Origin: Sphingomonas parva (ex Maeng et al. 2020)
GTDB lineage: Bacteria; Pseudomonadota; Alphaproteobacteria; Sphingomonadales; Sphingomonadaceae
NCBI RefSeq assembly: GCF_004564275.1
Contig: NZ_SPDV01000029.1
Location: 17,061 to 81,060, forward strand
Direction of reading: 5' to 3'
DNA: 64,000 bases
Shown: piece after piece, positions 42,823 to 51,044 of the stretch
How positions within the stretch are numbered: the stretch's first letter is position 1
Layout of the letters: each line of letters begins with the position of its first letter
Notes under the pieces: generated by a model
The model's database searches: none
What the model was told of the DNA's origin: nothing
The model's input: only the letters and a program-made list of their open reading frames with translations
Translations under genes and position numbers: made by a program

Positions 42823-43308
42823 ATGCGTCTCGATCCTTTCCCTGCCCCGCACGCCGTTCTCGCCGCTGCGCTCCTGCTGCTCGGCATCCCTGCGGCCGCA
42901 CAGCCGGCACCGTCGCTCGAGGCGCGGCTGCGCGCGATCGAGGCGCGCCTCGCGGCGCTCGAGGGGCGCCAGGGATCGCCGCCCGCGGCGGCGCCTGCCG
43001 CCGGCCCCGCCTGCCGCAAGCTCAACCTCAACGGCTCGTCGATCACCCCCGAGGCGGCGCTGACCGTGACCGTCAACGGCACGACGGTCGGCACGTTCGA
43101 GGAGAATGCCTATAGCGATCTCGAGACGTTCATGCGGCCCGGCGCGAATACCATCGGCATCGCGTTCAGGGCGCCCGGCCCCGGCGCCTCGGCCGAGCTG
43201 CGCTGCCTGCCGCCGGGCAGCGACAGCAGCCGCAACACGATCTTCAGCTTCACGCCGCGGCCGAACCGCCTGTCCGCGCAGACCGAAGTGACCCTCGCGC
43301 CGCGCTAG
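42823..43308 (+). CDS. exported protein with N-terminal coiled coil
   Basis: The 161-residue protein has a Sec signal peptide (AVLAAALLLLGIPAAAQ), then a short coiled coil (APSLEARLRAIEARLAALEGRQ), a Pro/Ala linker and a beta-rich domain (about 68-160, LNGSSITPEAALTVTVNG). Two Cys (ACRKLN and LRCLPPG) could form a disulfide. AGGAGG lies before the ATG. Unknown family. Confidence 0.7.
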   Translation: MRLDPFPAPHAVLAAALLLLGIPAAAQPAPSLEARLRAIEARLAALEGRQGSPPAAAPAAGPACRKLNLNGSSITPEAALTVTVNGTTVGTFEENAYSDLETFMRPGANTIGIAFRAPGPGASAELRCLPPGSDSSRNTIFSFTPRPNRLSAQTEVTLAPR

Positions 43309-43368
43309 GGACTCCGCTTCGCGGCCCGAGAATGTTCTCGCGCTTCCCCGCCCGGACACGACCGCCTA

Positions 43369-43413
43369 GACCAGGATCGCCTCAGGCTGAATCAGCCTGA
43401 GGCGATGCTGGTC
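43369..43413. repeat. long imperfect inverted repeat
   Basis: GACCAG-GATCGCCTCAGGCTGA pairs with TCAGCCTGAGGCGAT-GCTGGTC, giving a stem of about 21 bp with one unpaired base on each side and almost no loop. Together with the adjacent element it fills the spacer before the NUDIX gene. Confidence 0.7.
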
Positions 43414-43427
43414 TCAACTATCTGAAT

Positions 43428-43489
43428 AGAGCGCGATTCCCGCCGTCGGTGGAAGCGCGAAGCGCTTCCACCTCAGCCGATCGCGCTCT
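43428..43489. repeat. nested palindromic element
   Basis: An outer inverted repeat (AGAGCGCGAT 43428-43437, ATCGCGCTCT 43480-43489) encloses an inner hairpin (GTGGAAGCGC/GCGCTTCCAC). The layout resembles dispersed palindromes of rhizobia and other alphaproteobacteria that begin AGAGCATGATC, so a multi-copy element is likely. Confidence 0.65.
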
Positions 43490-43500
43490 AGGGCGTTCCG

Positions 43501-44259
43501 ATGGACGAGATGCCCGAGCCGATTCCCGCCGCGACCCTGATCCTGATGCGGCCGGCGCCGCGGGATGGCGCGCCCGAGCTGCTGATGGTCGAGCGGGCGA
43601 AGACCATGGCCTTCGCCGCCGGCGCCCTGGTCTTCCCGGGCGGGCGGATCGATCCCGAGGACGAGGTCGCGGCGGCTTTGCTCGCCCCGCAGCTTTCCGA
43701 CGGCGCGGCGCGGATCGCCGCGATCCGCGAGACGATCGAAGAGACCGGGATCGCGCCCGCCCTGCTCCCTCCGGCCGACGAGGAGCGCGCGCAGGCGCTG
43801 CGCCGGGGCCTCGCCGCCGGCGAACCTTTCCATCGGCTGCTCGAAGCCTTGGGTGTCGGGATCGATCCTACCGCACTGACGCCGTTCGCCCGCTGGTGCC
43901 CCAATTTCCGCGAGACGCGGCGGTTCGACACGCTCTTCTATCTGGCGGAGGCGCCCGACGACGCGCCGGCGAGCGCCGATCGCGGCGAGGCGGTGCGCAC
44001 CTTCTGGGCGAGCGCCGAAGCGACGCTGGCCGAGCTGGCGGCAGGCCGCGCCCATGCGATCTTCCCGACCCGCCGCAACCTCGAGCGGCTCGCGCGTTTC
44101 GCCTCGCTGGAGGAGGCGCGCGCCGATGCCGCCCGCCACGCGGTGCGCAAGATCACCCCCTGGGTCGAGGAGCGGACGGGCGGGCGCTTCCTCTGCATCC
44201 CGGAGGACGCCGGCTATCCGGTGACGGCGGAGCCGCTCGAGACGGCGCGGCGAAGTTGA
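43501..44259 (+). CDS. NUDIX hydrolase (NUDT19-like)
   Basis: The 252-residue cytosolic enzyme has a split Nudix box: FPGGRIDPED (start) and RETIEETGIAP (R-E-x-x-E-E-x-G), separated by an insertion (about 55-75) typical of NUDT7/NUDT19-like CoA or acyl-CoA pyrophosphatases. The N-terminus AATLILMRPAPRDGAPELLMVERA is the beginning of the fold, and the C-terminus FPTRRNLERLARF is shared with that subfamily. No membrane part. Its stop overlaps the next start (TTGA), so the extensin-like gene is co-transcribed. Substrate is inferred from family only. Confidence 0.88.
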   Translation: MDEMPEPIPAATLILMRPAPRDGAPELLMVERAKTMAFAAGALVFPGGRIDPEDEVAAALLAPQLSDGAARIAAIRETIEETGIAPALLPPADEERAQALRRGLAAGEPFHRLLEALGVGIDPTALTPFARWCPNFRETRRFDTLFYLAEAPDDAPASADRGEAVRTFWASAEATLAELAAGRAHAIFPTRRNLERLARFASLEEARADAARHAVRKITPWVEERTGGRFLCIPEDAGYPVTAEPLETARRS

Positions 44260-45023
44260 AGCGCAGCCGGCGATCGCGACGCGGCGCGCGGCGCCTTCCG
44301 CTGCTGCGCTGGCTGAAGATCGCCCTCGCGCTCGGCCTGCTCGGCTTCGCCGGCCTCCTGCTCTACGGCTATGCGCGCGGCCACCCCGAGGACATGCCGT
44401 GGACGCCGCTCGACCTCGCACAGCCGGTCGGCGCGTTCACCGGCCGCAAGCTGGTGGCGCTGCGCGACGATCCCGCCCAATGCCGGGCGCTGCTGCGCCG
44501 GGCGGGCGTGACCTTCGTCGCCCTGCCCGCGCGCGAAGCGGGCGAGCAATGCGGCTATAAGGATGGGGTGCGGCTGGCGCCGGGCGGCGCCCTCACCATC
44601 CGCTACCGGCCGGCGGGGCTCGGCACGAGCTGCCCGGTCGCCGCCGCTCTGGCGCTTTGGGAATGGCACGGCCTGCAGGAGGCGGCGATCGCCTATCTCG
44701 GCAGCCGCGTCACCGCGATCGAGCATTTCGGCAGCTACAATTGCCGGCGCATCTACGGCCGCGCGGAGGGCGCTTGGAGCGAGCACGCCACCGCCAACGC
44801 AGTCGACGTCGCCGGCTTCCGCCTCGCCGACGGCCGGCGGATCAGCGTGCTGCGCGACTGGCCGGACAGCGGCGCCAAGGGCCGCTTCCTGCGCGCCGCC
44901 CGCGACCGCGCCTGCCCGGTGTTCGCCACCGTGCTCTCGCCCGACTACAAGTCCGCGCACCGCGACCACCTCCACCTCGACCAGGCCCAGCGCGGCGCGA
45001 TGGGCTGGCGGGGGTGCCGGTAA
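44256..45023 (+). CDS. extensin-like family protein (predicted zinc-peptidase fold)
   Basis: The 255-residue protein has a basic N-terminus, one membrane helix (about 18-35, LKIALALGLLGFAGLLLYGY) and an extensin-like C-terminal domain (about 60-255). The domain resembles LAS-type metallopeptidases: SEHATANAVDVAGFRLADG supplies the first His/Asp ligands and SAHRDHLHLDQ the final His pair. Conserved Cys residues (QCRALL, QCGYKDG, TSCPVAA, NCRRIYG, ACPVFA) may form disulfides, fitting periplasmic exposure. The start TTG 44256 overlaps the NUDIX stop. Murein cleavage is suggested by fold, not shown. Confidence 0.85.
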   Translation: MKRSRRSRRGARRLPLLRWLKIALALGLLGFAGLLLYGYARGHPEDMPWTPLDLAQPVGAFTGRKLVALRDDPAQCRALLRRAGVTFVALPAREAGEQCGYKDGVRLAPGGALTIRYRPAGLGTSCPVAAALALWEWHGLQEAAIAYLGSRVTAIEHFGSYNCRRIYGRAEGAWSEHATANAVDVAGFRLADGRRISVLRDWPDSGAKGRFLRAARDRACPVFATVLSPDYKSAHRDHLHLDQAQRGAMGWRGCR

Positions 45024-45025
45024 CT

Positions 45026-45054
45026 CTCCCTGCCGGCGGGACGCCGGCAGGGAG
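45026..45054. terminator. bidirectional hairpin between convergent genes
   Basis: CTCCCTGCCGGC and GCCGGCAGGGAG form a perfect 12-bp stem with a 5-nt loop, 2 nt after the extensin-like stop and 12 nt before the stop of the convergent gene. Confidence 0.6.
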
Positions 45055-45066
45055 GAAGCTGGTGCC

Positions 45067-45876
45067 TCAGCCGAATTCGTAGGTGACGCCGCCGACCTGG
45101 AGGTTGTCGAGATACATGACGCCGGTGCCGTTGCCCGAGCCGTAGGCGACCGACCAGCCGAGGACGAGGCTGTTCTCGTCGAAATGGAGCGCGCCCGGAG
45201 GCCCGCCGACCGGCGTGTAGCCGCTCGCGTCCGCCCAGTCGCTGAGCGGAACGATGTTCGGATAGCCGTCGCGATTCTGTCCGCCGGAGCGCTGCCACGC
45301 GTTCCAGTCGGCGCCGGCGAGATCGGCGTGCTGCCAGCTGCCCGTGGTCGTCGGCCCGAGCCCCTGATAGGCATATTCGAAGACCAGCTCGCCGCGATCG
45401 CCGGTGGTGGCGAGATTGCCGTCGGCGTCGATCGCCAGCCGGATCACCGGCGTGACGTCGGTGCGGGTCGAGCTCTGGATGTAATAATCGAAGCTCAGAT
45501 CCTCGAGATCGCCGAGCTTGATCTGCTGGTCGGTGGTGAAGGCGTCGTTGAGGCGCAGCCGGCCGTTGTTGGTGTCGGTCTCGAGCCGCAGCGCACTGCT
45601 GTCGCCGCCGAGGGCGGGCGCGGTGCCGGTGCTGATCGAGCCCTGGCGCACCTCGGTCCACATCTGCGAGCCGTCGGCGAGGGTGGTGGGCGCGCTGGTC
45701 TGATCGACCGGCGTCGGATTGTCGTGGTTTATCCCCGAAATGACGATCGTATATTCGCCGTCGTCCATCGCGGCGTGCTGATGCTTGGTATGGCCTACGC
45801 CCTTGCCGTTGCCGTGCTGGGTGTGGCCCTTGCCGCGGCCGTTGCCTTCCTCGACGATATAGCTGCTGATCGGCAT
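45067..45876 (-). CDS. unknown protein with Gly/His-rich N-terminus and beta-rich body
   Basis: The 269-residue protein starts MPISSYIVEEGNGRGKG and has a Gly/His/Lys/Gln-rich stretch to about residue 35 (GHTQHGNGKGVGHTKHQH), which might bind metal. No signal peptide is visible. The rest is beta-rich with a jelly-roll look (QIKLGDLEDLSFDYYIQSS; TPVIRLAIDADGNL; MYLDNLQVGGVTYEFG), similar to concanavalin-like sandwiches. GGGAGAAG precedes ATG 45876. Export by a type I system is conceivable given the missing signal and the DG/GN-rich sequence, but no such genes are adjacent. Function unknown. Confidence 0.65.
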   Translation of the reverse strand: MPISSYIVEEGNGRGKGHTQHGNGKGVGHTKHQHAAMDDGEYTIVISGINHDNPTPVDQTSAPTTLADGSQMWTEVRQGSISTGTAPALGGDSSALRLETDTNNGRLRLNDAFTTDQQIKLGDLEDLSFDYYIQSSTRTDVTPVIRLAIDADGNLATTGDRGELVFEYAYQGLGPTTTGSWQHADLAGADWNAWQRSGGQNRDGYPNIVPLSDWADASGYTPVGGPPGALHFDENSLVLGWSVAYGSGNGTGVMYLDNLQVGGVTYEFG

Positions 45877-46074
45877 GATCGCTTCTCCCTGGTCATTGCT
45901 GGAGCGACTTACGCGTGCCGGCCCGGACGCGCGGGATCGAGATCCCCCCACGGCGCCTCCCGAGTCGATGCGCGGACTGTGCTCCCGTCGTCCAAACGAG
46001 TCCAGCAGCAGCGCCCCATCGCGGGACCCGCGGAACAATGAAGCGGGACGAGCGGGACAGAGCCTGCGCACCGC

Positions 46075-46127
46075 AAAAAAGTAGCGGCCGCTTCGATCCT
46101 CCCGAACGAGAGGGCCGAAGCGGCCGC
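46075..46127 (-). terminator. rho-independent terminator of the SWIB gene
   Basis: Read on the minus strand, a 12-bp perfect stem (46127-46116 with 46095-46084, GCGGCCGCTTCG and its complement) is followed within 4 nt by six T (46080-46075), 34 nt after the SWIB stop codon. Confidence 0.8.
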
Positions 46128-46160
46128 GAAACCGTCAGACCGGCTGGTGCCGGGCGAGGC

Positions 46161-46424
46161 TTACTTCAGATGATTGGACAGGTGCTTGTTCATCTCGAAC
46201 ATCGACACCTTGTCCTTGCCGAAGATCTTGCGGAGCTTGTCGTCCGCCAGGATCTCGCGCTTGTTCTCGGGGTTCTGCAGGTTGTTCGAGCGGATGTAGT
46301 CCCACATCTTGCTCACAACCTGGCTGCGCGGCAGCGGATCGGAGCCCGTGATCGGAGCCAGATCCGCAGAAGGCTGCACCGGACGCTGAAGTCCACCGCC
46401 GCCGCCAGAAGTCCCTTTTGCCAT
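46161..46424 (-). CDS. SWIB/MDM2 domain protein
   Basis: The 87-residue protein is a Gly-rich N-terminus followed by one SWIB domain (about 18-87): LAPITGSDPLPRSQVVSKMWDYI, NNLQNPENKREILADDKLRKIFG and VSMFEMNKHLSNHL are the canonical three parts. Stand-alone SWIB proteins occur in some alphaproteobacteria and in chlamydiae, where roles in chromatin or DNA topology have been proposed. It is a single-gene unit with its own terminator. Confidence 0.93.
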   Translation of the reverse strand: MAKGTSGGGGGLQRPVQPSADLAPITGSDPLPRSQVVSKMWDYIRSNNLQNPENKREILADDKLRKIFGKDKVSMFEMNKHLSNHLK

Positions 46425-46533
46425 ATAACCCTCCCTGTGGATGTGTGGGTGATAAGCCCCAAACGCGCGGCGAGTGCAAGCGATTCTGAGAGGGAAATCG
46501 TCACGTCGCCCTCTGAGGCCGGTTTACCGTGAA

Positions 46534-47361
46534 TTAACCCTTGTTAGGGCCGGCGCCGAACGGAACCACCCGGTTGGCGCCGTCGTGGCCGATGTCGGCC
46601 CGGCCGAGGAACGCGATGGCCGCCCGCTCGCACCAATAGCGGACCACCTCTTCCTCGTCGGCGACGAAGTCCGGCTCGTTGACCGGCACGTCGCTGACCC
46701 GGCCGAGCCTGATGCCGGCGACCGCGCGCACGCCCGGGTTGCTGGTGATGTGGAACATCGAGCGATCGATGCTGTACATATATTCGGAGACGTCCTCGAG
46801 CAGCAGCACATGGCCGGAAAGATCGGGCTGCAGCGCGGTGCCGAGCAGCTGGCTGAGCACGGTGATGTTGAAGGCGACCGAGGGGCGGCCATCCAGCCCC
46901 GGCTCCAGCGCATCGGGATCGCGCCGCACGCACCAGCCGAGCGCGCGGCGCACCGCCGCCTCCCCGCCCGAGCGCCGCAGATCGCCGATCATCGCGCCAT
47001 GGGCGAGATGCTTAAAGCCCGCCCGCCACAGGCCGGCGAGGAGGAAGCCGGCGTCGCTATAGCCGAGATAGAGCTTGTCCCTCGCCTGCGGTTCGAGCCG
47101 GGCGATCGCTTCCTCGGCGATCCGGCACGATCCATAGCCGCCGCGCGCGAACCACAAGGCGTCGAGGCTGCGATCGTTGGCGAAATCGGCGAAGGCGGCG
47201 GCGCGATCGTGGTCCTCGCCGGCGAAATGGCGGTGGGTGAGGAAGCATTGCGGATGGAAGACGAGCTCGGCCTCCGGGAAATCGGCGGCCGCGATCTCCA
47301 CGGCGCGGTCCGCGAGCTCCCGCTTGATCGGCGTGCTCGGCGCCACCACTCCAATCCGCAT
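46534..47361 (-). CDS. ldcA: murein LD-carboxypeptidase (S66 family)
   Basis: The 275-residue cytosolic enzyme removes the terminal D-Ala from recycled murein tetrapeptides. The nucleophilic Ser lies in LWFARGGYGSCRIAEE (G-G-Y-G-S/N motif of S66), with further family blocks YLGYSDAGFLL, HGAMIGDL, VLLLEDVSEYMYSIDRSM (catalytic Glu) and ADIGHDGANRVVPFG (catalytic His). GGAG precedes ATG 47361. It diverges from a Mpl-like Mur ligase, and both belong to cell-wall recycling. The symbol is given by family; orthology was not tested. Confidence 0.9.
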   Translation of the reverse strand: MRIGVVAPSTPIKRELADRAVEIAAADFPEAELVFHPQCFLTHRHFAGEDHDRAAAFADFANDRSLDALWFARGGYGSCRIAEEAIARLEPQARDKLYLGYSDAGFLLAGLWRAGFKHLAHGAMIGDLRRSGGEAAVRRALGWCVRRDPDALEPGLDGRPSVAFNITVLSQLLGTALQPDLSGHVLLLEDVSEYMYSIDRSMFHITSNPGVRAVAGIRLGRVSDVPVNEPDFVADEEEVVRYWCERAAIAFLGRADIGHDGANRVVPFGAGPNKG

Positions 47362-47491
47362 GTTCGCTCCAATCTCATCGAGGCGCGCGCACGCTGAATC
47401 AGCGGGCCGCCGGAATCAACCGTAGGAGTCCGTAAAAAACCGGAGCGGCATCACATTTGAAATGACGGAAAAAGTCAGTAGGGCGAGACGC

Positions 47492-48883
47492 ATGGCCGAG
47501 ACACGATCCTATTTCTTTTGCGGCATCGGCGGCAGCGGCATGCTGCCGCTGGCCAGCATCGTCCGCGCGCAGGGCGCCGAGGTCGCCGGTTCCGACCGGT
47601 CGCTCGACCAGGGCCGGCTCGGCGACAAGTTTGCCTTTCTCGAGCGCCAGGGCATCGGCCTCCATCCGCAGGACGGCAGCGGCCTGACCCGCAAGGACCA
47701 GATCCTCGTCACCTCCGCCGCGGTCGAGGAGACCGTGCCCGACGTCCAGGCGGCGCGGCGGATCGGGGCCGAGCATCTCACCCGGCCGCAATTGCTCGCC
47801 CGGCTGTTCAACGCCGCGCCCACTTCGATCGGAGTCGCCGGGACCAGCGGCAAATCGACCGTGACCGGCATGGTCGCCTGGATCTTCCACGCCGCCGGCC
47901 GCGATCCGACCGTGATGAACGGCGCCGTGATGAAGAATTTCGCGACTCCCGACCGGCCGTTCGCCAGCGCGCTCGCGGGCACCGGCGGCCTGTTCGTCAG
48001 CGAGGTGGACGAGAGCGACGGCTCGATCGCGCTCTACCAGCCGAGCGTCGCGGTGCTGAACAACGTCACGCTCGACCACAAGTCGATGGACGAATTGCGC
48101 ACCCTCTTTCTCGGCTTCGTCGCGCGCGCCGACACGGCCGTGTTCAACCTCGACGATACGGAGACGCGGGCGCTCGCGACGCGCGCGGCGCTGCCCAGGG
48201 CAGTGACGTTCAGTCTCTCCGAGCCCGCTGCGGACCTCCACGCCGCGGACATCGTCGAGGCGCCGCTCGCCGTCTCGTTCGCGCTCCATGCCGACGGCGC
48301 GACGATCCCGGTCCGGCTCGCCGTGCCCGGACGCCACAATGTCTCCAACGCGCTTGCCGCGCTGGCCGCCGCGCGCGCGGCCGGCCTGCCGCTCGCCGAA
48401 GCGGCCGCCGCGCTCGAGGGCTTCACCGGCCTTCGCCGCCGCTTCGACGTGATCGGGACCCGCAACGGCATCACCGTGATCGACGATTTCGGTCACAACC
48501 CCGACAAGATCGCGGCGACGCTGGACACCCTCCACGCGTTCCCGGGGCGGCTGCTCGTCTTTTTCCAGCCGCACGGCTACGGGCCGCTCAAGGTGCTGAA
48601 GGACGAATTGATCGCGACGTTCGCCGGGCGGCTCGGCCCCGACGACCTGCTGGTGATGCCCGATCCGGTCTATTTCGGCGGCACCGTCGAGCGGACGGTT
48701 ACCAGCGCCGACATCGTCGAGGGCGTCCGCGCCGCCGGCCACAGCGCCGAGCACATCGCCGAGCGCGCCGCCTGCGGCGAACGCCTCCGCGGCGAAGCCA
48801 AACCCGGCGACCGCATCATCGTGATGGGGGCGCGCGACGACACGCTGACCGTGTTCGCGCAGGAGCTGCTCGACGGACTCTGA
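47492..48883 (+). CDS. Mur ligase family protein (Mpl/MurC-like)
   Basis: The 463-residue ligase has the three Mur domains: N-terminal Rossmann-like ([18 protein letters not shown]), central ATPase with P-loop [16 protein letters not shown] and [16 protein letters not shown], and the C-terminal domain with [16 protein letters not shown]. It is closest in layout to UDP-MurNAc:L-Ala ligase (MurC) and to Mpl, which ligates recycled tripeptide. A canonical murC would sit in a division cluster, so Mpl or a related recycling ligase is preferred. ATG 47492 (AGGGCGAG upstream) is chosen over ATG 47462, which lacks a ribosome site. Confidence 0.85.
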   Translation: MAETRSYFFCGIGGSGMLPLASIVRAQGAEVAGSDRSLDQGRLGDKFAFLERQGIGLHPQDGSGLTRKDQILVTSAAVEETVPDVQAARRIGAEHLTRPQLLARLFNAAPTSIGVAGTSGKSTVTGMVAWIFHAAGRDPTVMNGAVMKNFATPDRPFASALAGTGGLFVSEVDESDGSIALYQPSVAVLNNVTLDHKSMDELRTLFLGFVARADTAVFNLDDTETRALATRAALPRAVTFSLSEPAADLHAADIVEAPLAVSFALHADGATIPVRLAVPGRHNVSNALAALAAARAAGLPLAEAAAALEGFTGLRRRFDVIGTRNGITVIDDFGHNPDKIAATLDTLHAFPGRLLVFFQPHGYGPLKVLKDELIATFAGRLGPDDLLVMPDPVYFGGTVERTVTSADIVEGVRAAGHSAEHIAERAACGERLRGEAKPGDRIIVMGARDDTLTVFAQELLDGL

Positions 48884-48940
48884 TTGGAGTCCCCACGGGC
48901 GCCACATTGACTGCCCGGCGGGATCGACCATGATCCGGCC

Positions 48941-50014
48941 ATGGCAGCCTTACGCATTCGCAAGCGGCACCTTGCCATCGCTGCCGCAATAATCGCCGCG
49001 GCGGTGTGTGCAGTCGCCGCAACCCGTTTCTGGCGCGACGCTGCTCCCGCTGAGGCCGGCGAAGAGGATTTGCAGCGCATCGTCTTCGCCGACGGTCGAC
49101 TGTGGATGCTCACGATCAAAGGCCACCTCCTCTCCCTCGCTCCGGACGAGGCAGAGCCGCGGCGCTCTGCCGGCAAGACGATCGACATCTGCAGGCTTGG
49201 AGACGGCATGCTGGCCCTGGCGCAGCGCGGCGAGGTCTGGAGGCTCCGCCTTCGCACCGACGGGCGCTGGAGGAACCTGCCGGCGGTTCCGACAGAAGGA
49301 GACACGCTGGTCGCACTCGGTTGCGAGGGCGAGCAGGCCATGCTCGTCACAAGCCGCCGCCTGATAGACCTGCAGGCAGGAACCCCTCGCGCGGTTCGCC
49401 TCAACGGCGAGCTGCAGCGCTTGCATATGGCAACAGCCGCCCCCGGTGACGCCGAATTCGCATGGATCGGCTTCAACGTGGGGGAATGGGGCGGCGGGTT
49501 GATGCGGATCCACCGGCGCAGCGGACGCCTCGAGAAGGTGCACAGCAACAGGTCGGGCGAAATCTGCGGCGGTCCACTCAACACCGACTGCGATCCAGTC
49601 AACGGTATCGTCGCCTCACCCTCGGATCCCTCTTGCGCCGTGGCGGCAATCGGAATGCTCCACATGATGTCTCACGGCCGCATCGTGGAAGTGTGCGGCA
49701 CGAGGATACGACGCCTCTATTTCAAGGCGCTGGCCCCCCAACCGCCGGCCGGCACGCTCGATGAAGGCGAACCGTCCAGCACCGTCTCTTTCTTCGGGCT
49801 CGCCCTAGCCGGCGGCGATCTGTGGGCCGTCGGCATCGATGGCCTTCATCGTTTGAGGCCCGGCCAACCGCCCCAGTTTCGCCCATTGCCCAAGTTCACC
49901 GATCGGGGCGGGTACATGGTCAGCTTCGACGTTCCGGGCGTGGTGCTCGTCTTGTCCAACGCCAATCAGCGGGTGTCGTTGAGCGGCGCAATTCCTCTGA
50001 TGGCGGTACGGTGA
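48941..50014 (+). CDS. membrane-anchored beta-propeller-like protein, unknown
   Basis: The 357-residue protein starts with a basic segment and one membrane helix (about 10-28, HLAIAAAIIAAAVCAVAA). The rest is repetitive beta structure resembling propeller blades (IVFADGRLWMLTIKGHLLSLAP; MLALAQRGEVWRLRLRTDG; MLVTSRRLIDLQAG; LAGGDLWAVGIDGLHRL). Four Cys in the middle (GEICGGPLNTDCDP, SCAVAA, EVCGTR) could form disulfides. Its sequence is visibly less GC-biased than its neighbours, which may mean recent acquisition. I do not recognise a family. Confidence 0.65.
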   Translation: MAALRIRKRHLAIAAAIIAAAVCAVAATRFWRDAAPAEAGEEDLQRIVFADGRLWMLTIKGHLLSLAPDEAEPRRSAGKTIDICRLGDGMLALAQRGEVWRLRLRTDGRWRNLPAVPTEGDTLVALGCEGEQAMLVTSRRLIDLQAGTPRAVRLNGELQRLHMATAAPGDAEFAWIGFNVGEWGGGLMRIHRRSGRLEKVHSNRSGEICGGPLNTDCDPVNGIVASPSDPSCAVAAIGMLHMMSHGRIVEVCGTRIRRLYFKALAPQPPAGTLDEGEPSSTVSFFGLALAGGDLWAVGIDGLHRLRPGQPPQFRPLPKFTDRGGYMVSFDVPGVVLVLSNANQRVSLSGAIPLMAVR

Positions 50015-50060
50015 CCAGACTGACCGCCTCCGCCAAGGTTCGGCTGCCGCCTCCCCTTCG

Positions 50061-50095
50061 CAAAACGAAAACGGCGGAGCCGGGGCCCCGCCGTT
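50061..50095 (-). terminator. rho-independent terminator for the gene at 50117
   Basis: On the minus strand AACGGCGG and CCGCCGTT form a stem around a GC-rich loop, followed by TTTTCGTTTT. It lies 22 nt after the stop of the minus-strand gene. Confidence 0.7.
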
Positions 50096-50116
50096 CGCGT
50101 GTTCGAGGTTGAGAGG

Positions 50117-50665
50117 TCAGCCGGCGACGGTGACGTCGACCTTGTCGACCCACTCGGGGAAGAAGGCGGGCTCGCGGTTCGACCAGCCCGGCGCGGTCGC
50201 GGCGGCCTCGCTGATCGACTGCAGCAGGGTACGGCGGCGCTCCGGGTGGAGGTGGGGAAGCGCGGCGGCGGCGCAGAAGGCGGCGGGGAGCCACGGGCGC
50301 ACGGCCGCGCCGATCAGCCGCTCGTAGAGGAAGCGATAGGACGCGAAGTCCGGCAGGCGCTCCTGGGCCAGATCGAAGGCGGTGACGGTGATCAGCGGGC
50401 CCATCAGCGGCTCCATCTCGTCGAGGCCGCTGTCGTCGGGGACGCTGGCGCGGATCTGCTCGAGGCGGCGGTACATGCGTTCCTGGGCGCGGATGCTCGC
50501 GGCCTCGCCGACGTCGCGCGACCAGCGGCGAAGCGCGTCTCGGCGGCCGAGACCGACGTCGAGCGCGCGGCGGATGTACCGCTGCGTGGCGGGCGAGAAG
50601 CCCGCGAATTCCTTCATTTCGACCAGCGTCAACGCCCCGTGAGCCGGCTTCGTATTCGTAGCCAT
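50117..50665 (-). CDS. cytoplasmic alpha-helical hypothetical protein
   Basis: The 182-residue protein has neither signal nor membrane segments. It is mainly alpha-helical and rich in Arg, Ala and Glu (ATQRYIRRALDVGLGRRDALRRWSRD; MYRRLEQIRASV; SYRFLYERLIGAAVRPWLP), ending PEWVDKVDVTVAG. AGAAGGAG precedes ATG 50665. Followed by its own terminator, so monocistronic. No family recognised. Confidence 0.65.
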   Translation of the reverse strand: MATNTKPAHGALTLVEMKEFAGFSPATQRYIRRALDVGLGRRDALRRWSRDVGEAASIRAQERMYRRLEQIRASVPDDSGLDEMEPLMGPLITVTAFDLAQERLPDFASYRFLYERLIGAAVRPWLPAAFCAAAALPHLHPERRRTLLQSISEAAATAPGWSNREPAFFPEWVDKVDVTVAG

Positions 50666-50704
50666 GTACCCGCTCCTTCTACCCGGCGAAGATATGCGCC
50701 CCAA

Positions 50705-51044
50705 ACAGTTACATCGGGCTTAACCACGTCTTCGCTCCCCGTTCACAAATGAATCATGCTTCGAGTCCGCTCGCAACGGGAATGTGTCCCGGAGGCCGGC
50801 GCGAGGGCCGCCAGTGTCGCGCCGCCGCCACAGCGGCCCGGCGGCAGTCGCGGATTTCCGCCATCCGGACGGCTCCGAAACATTTTCTCCACACAAAAGT
50901 GCAGAGGGGGTACTTGCTGGAATCGTGCATTGCGTCTCACCGGAAAATTCCGGCTAGGTATTCGCACGTAGGGAGCTGCCGGAAGCGCCCCGTCGTCAGG
51001 ACGGGGCGCGGCGGCGTGCGGGCTCCGCCTTGGAGAGGATCGAC
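50705..51044. other. 340-nt divergent spacer
   Basis: No gene is supported. It separates the hypothetical at 50665 (minus) from the LytS-type kinase (plus) and must hold both promoters; I cannot pick unambiguous -35/-10 motifs. Confidence 0.35.

Noticed and set aside
43369..43489. Possible CRISPR-like repeat array
   Set aside because: Only two different palindromes stand side by side; there are no regularly spaced direct repeats with unique spacers anywhere in the window.
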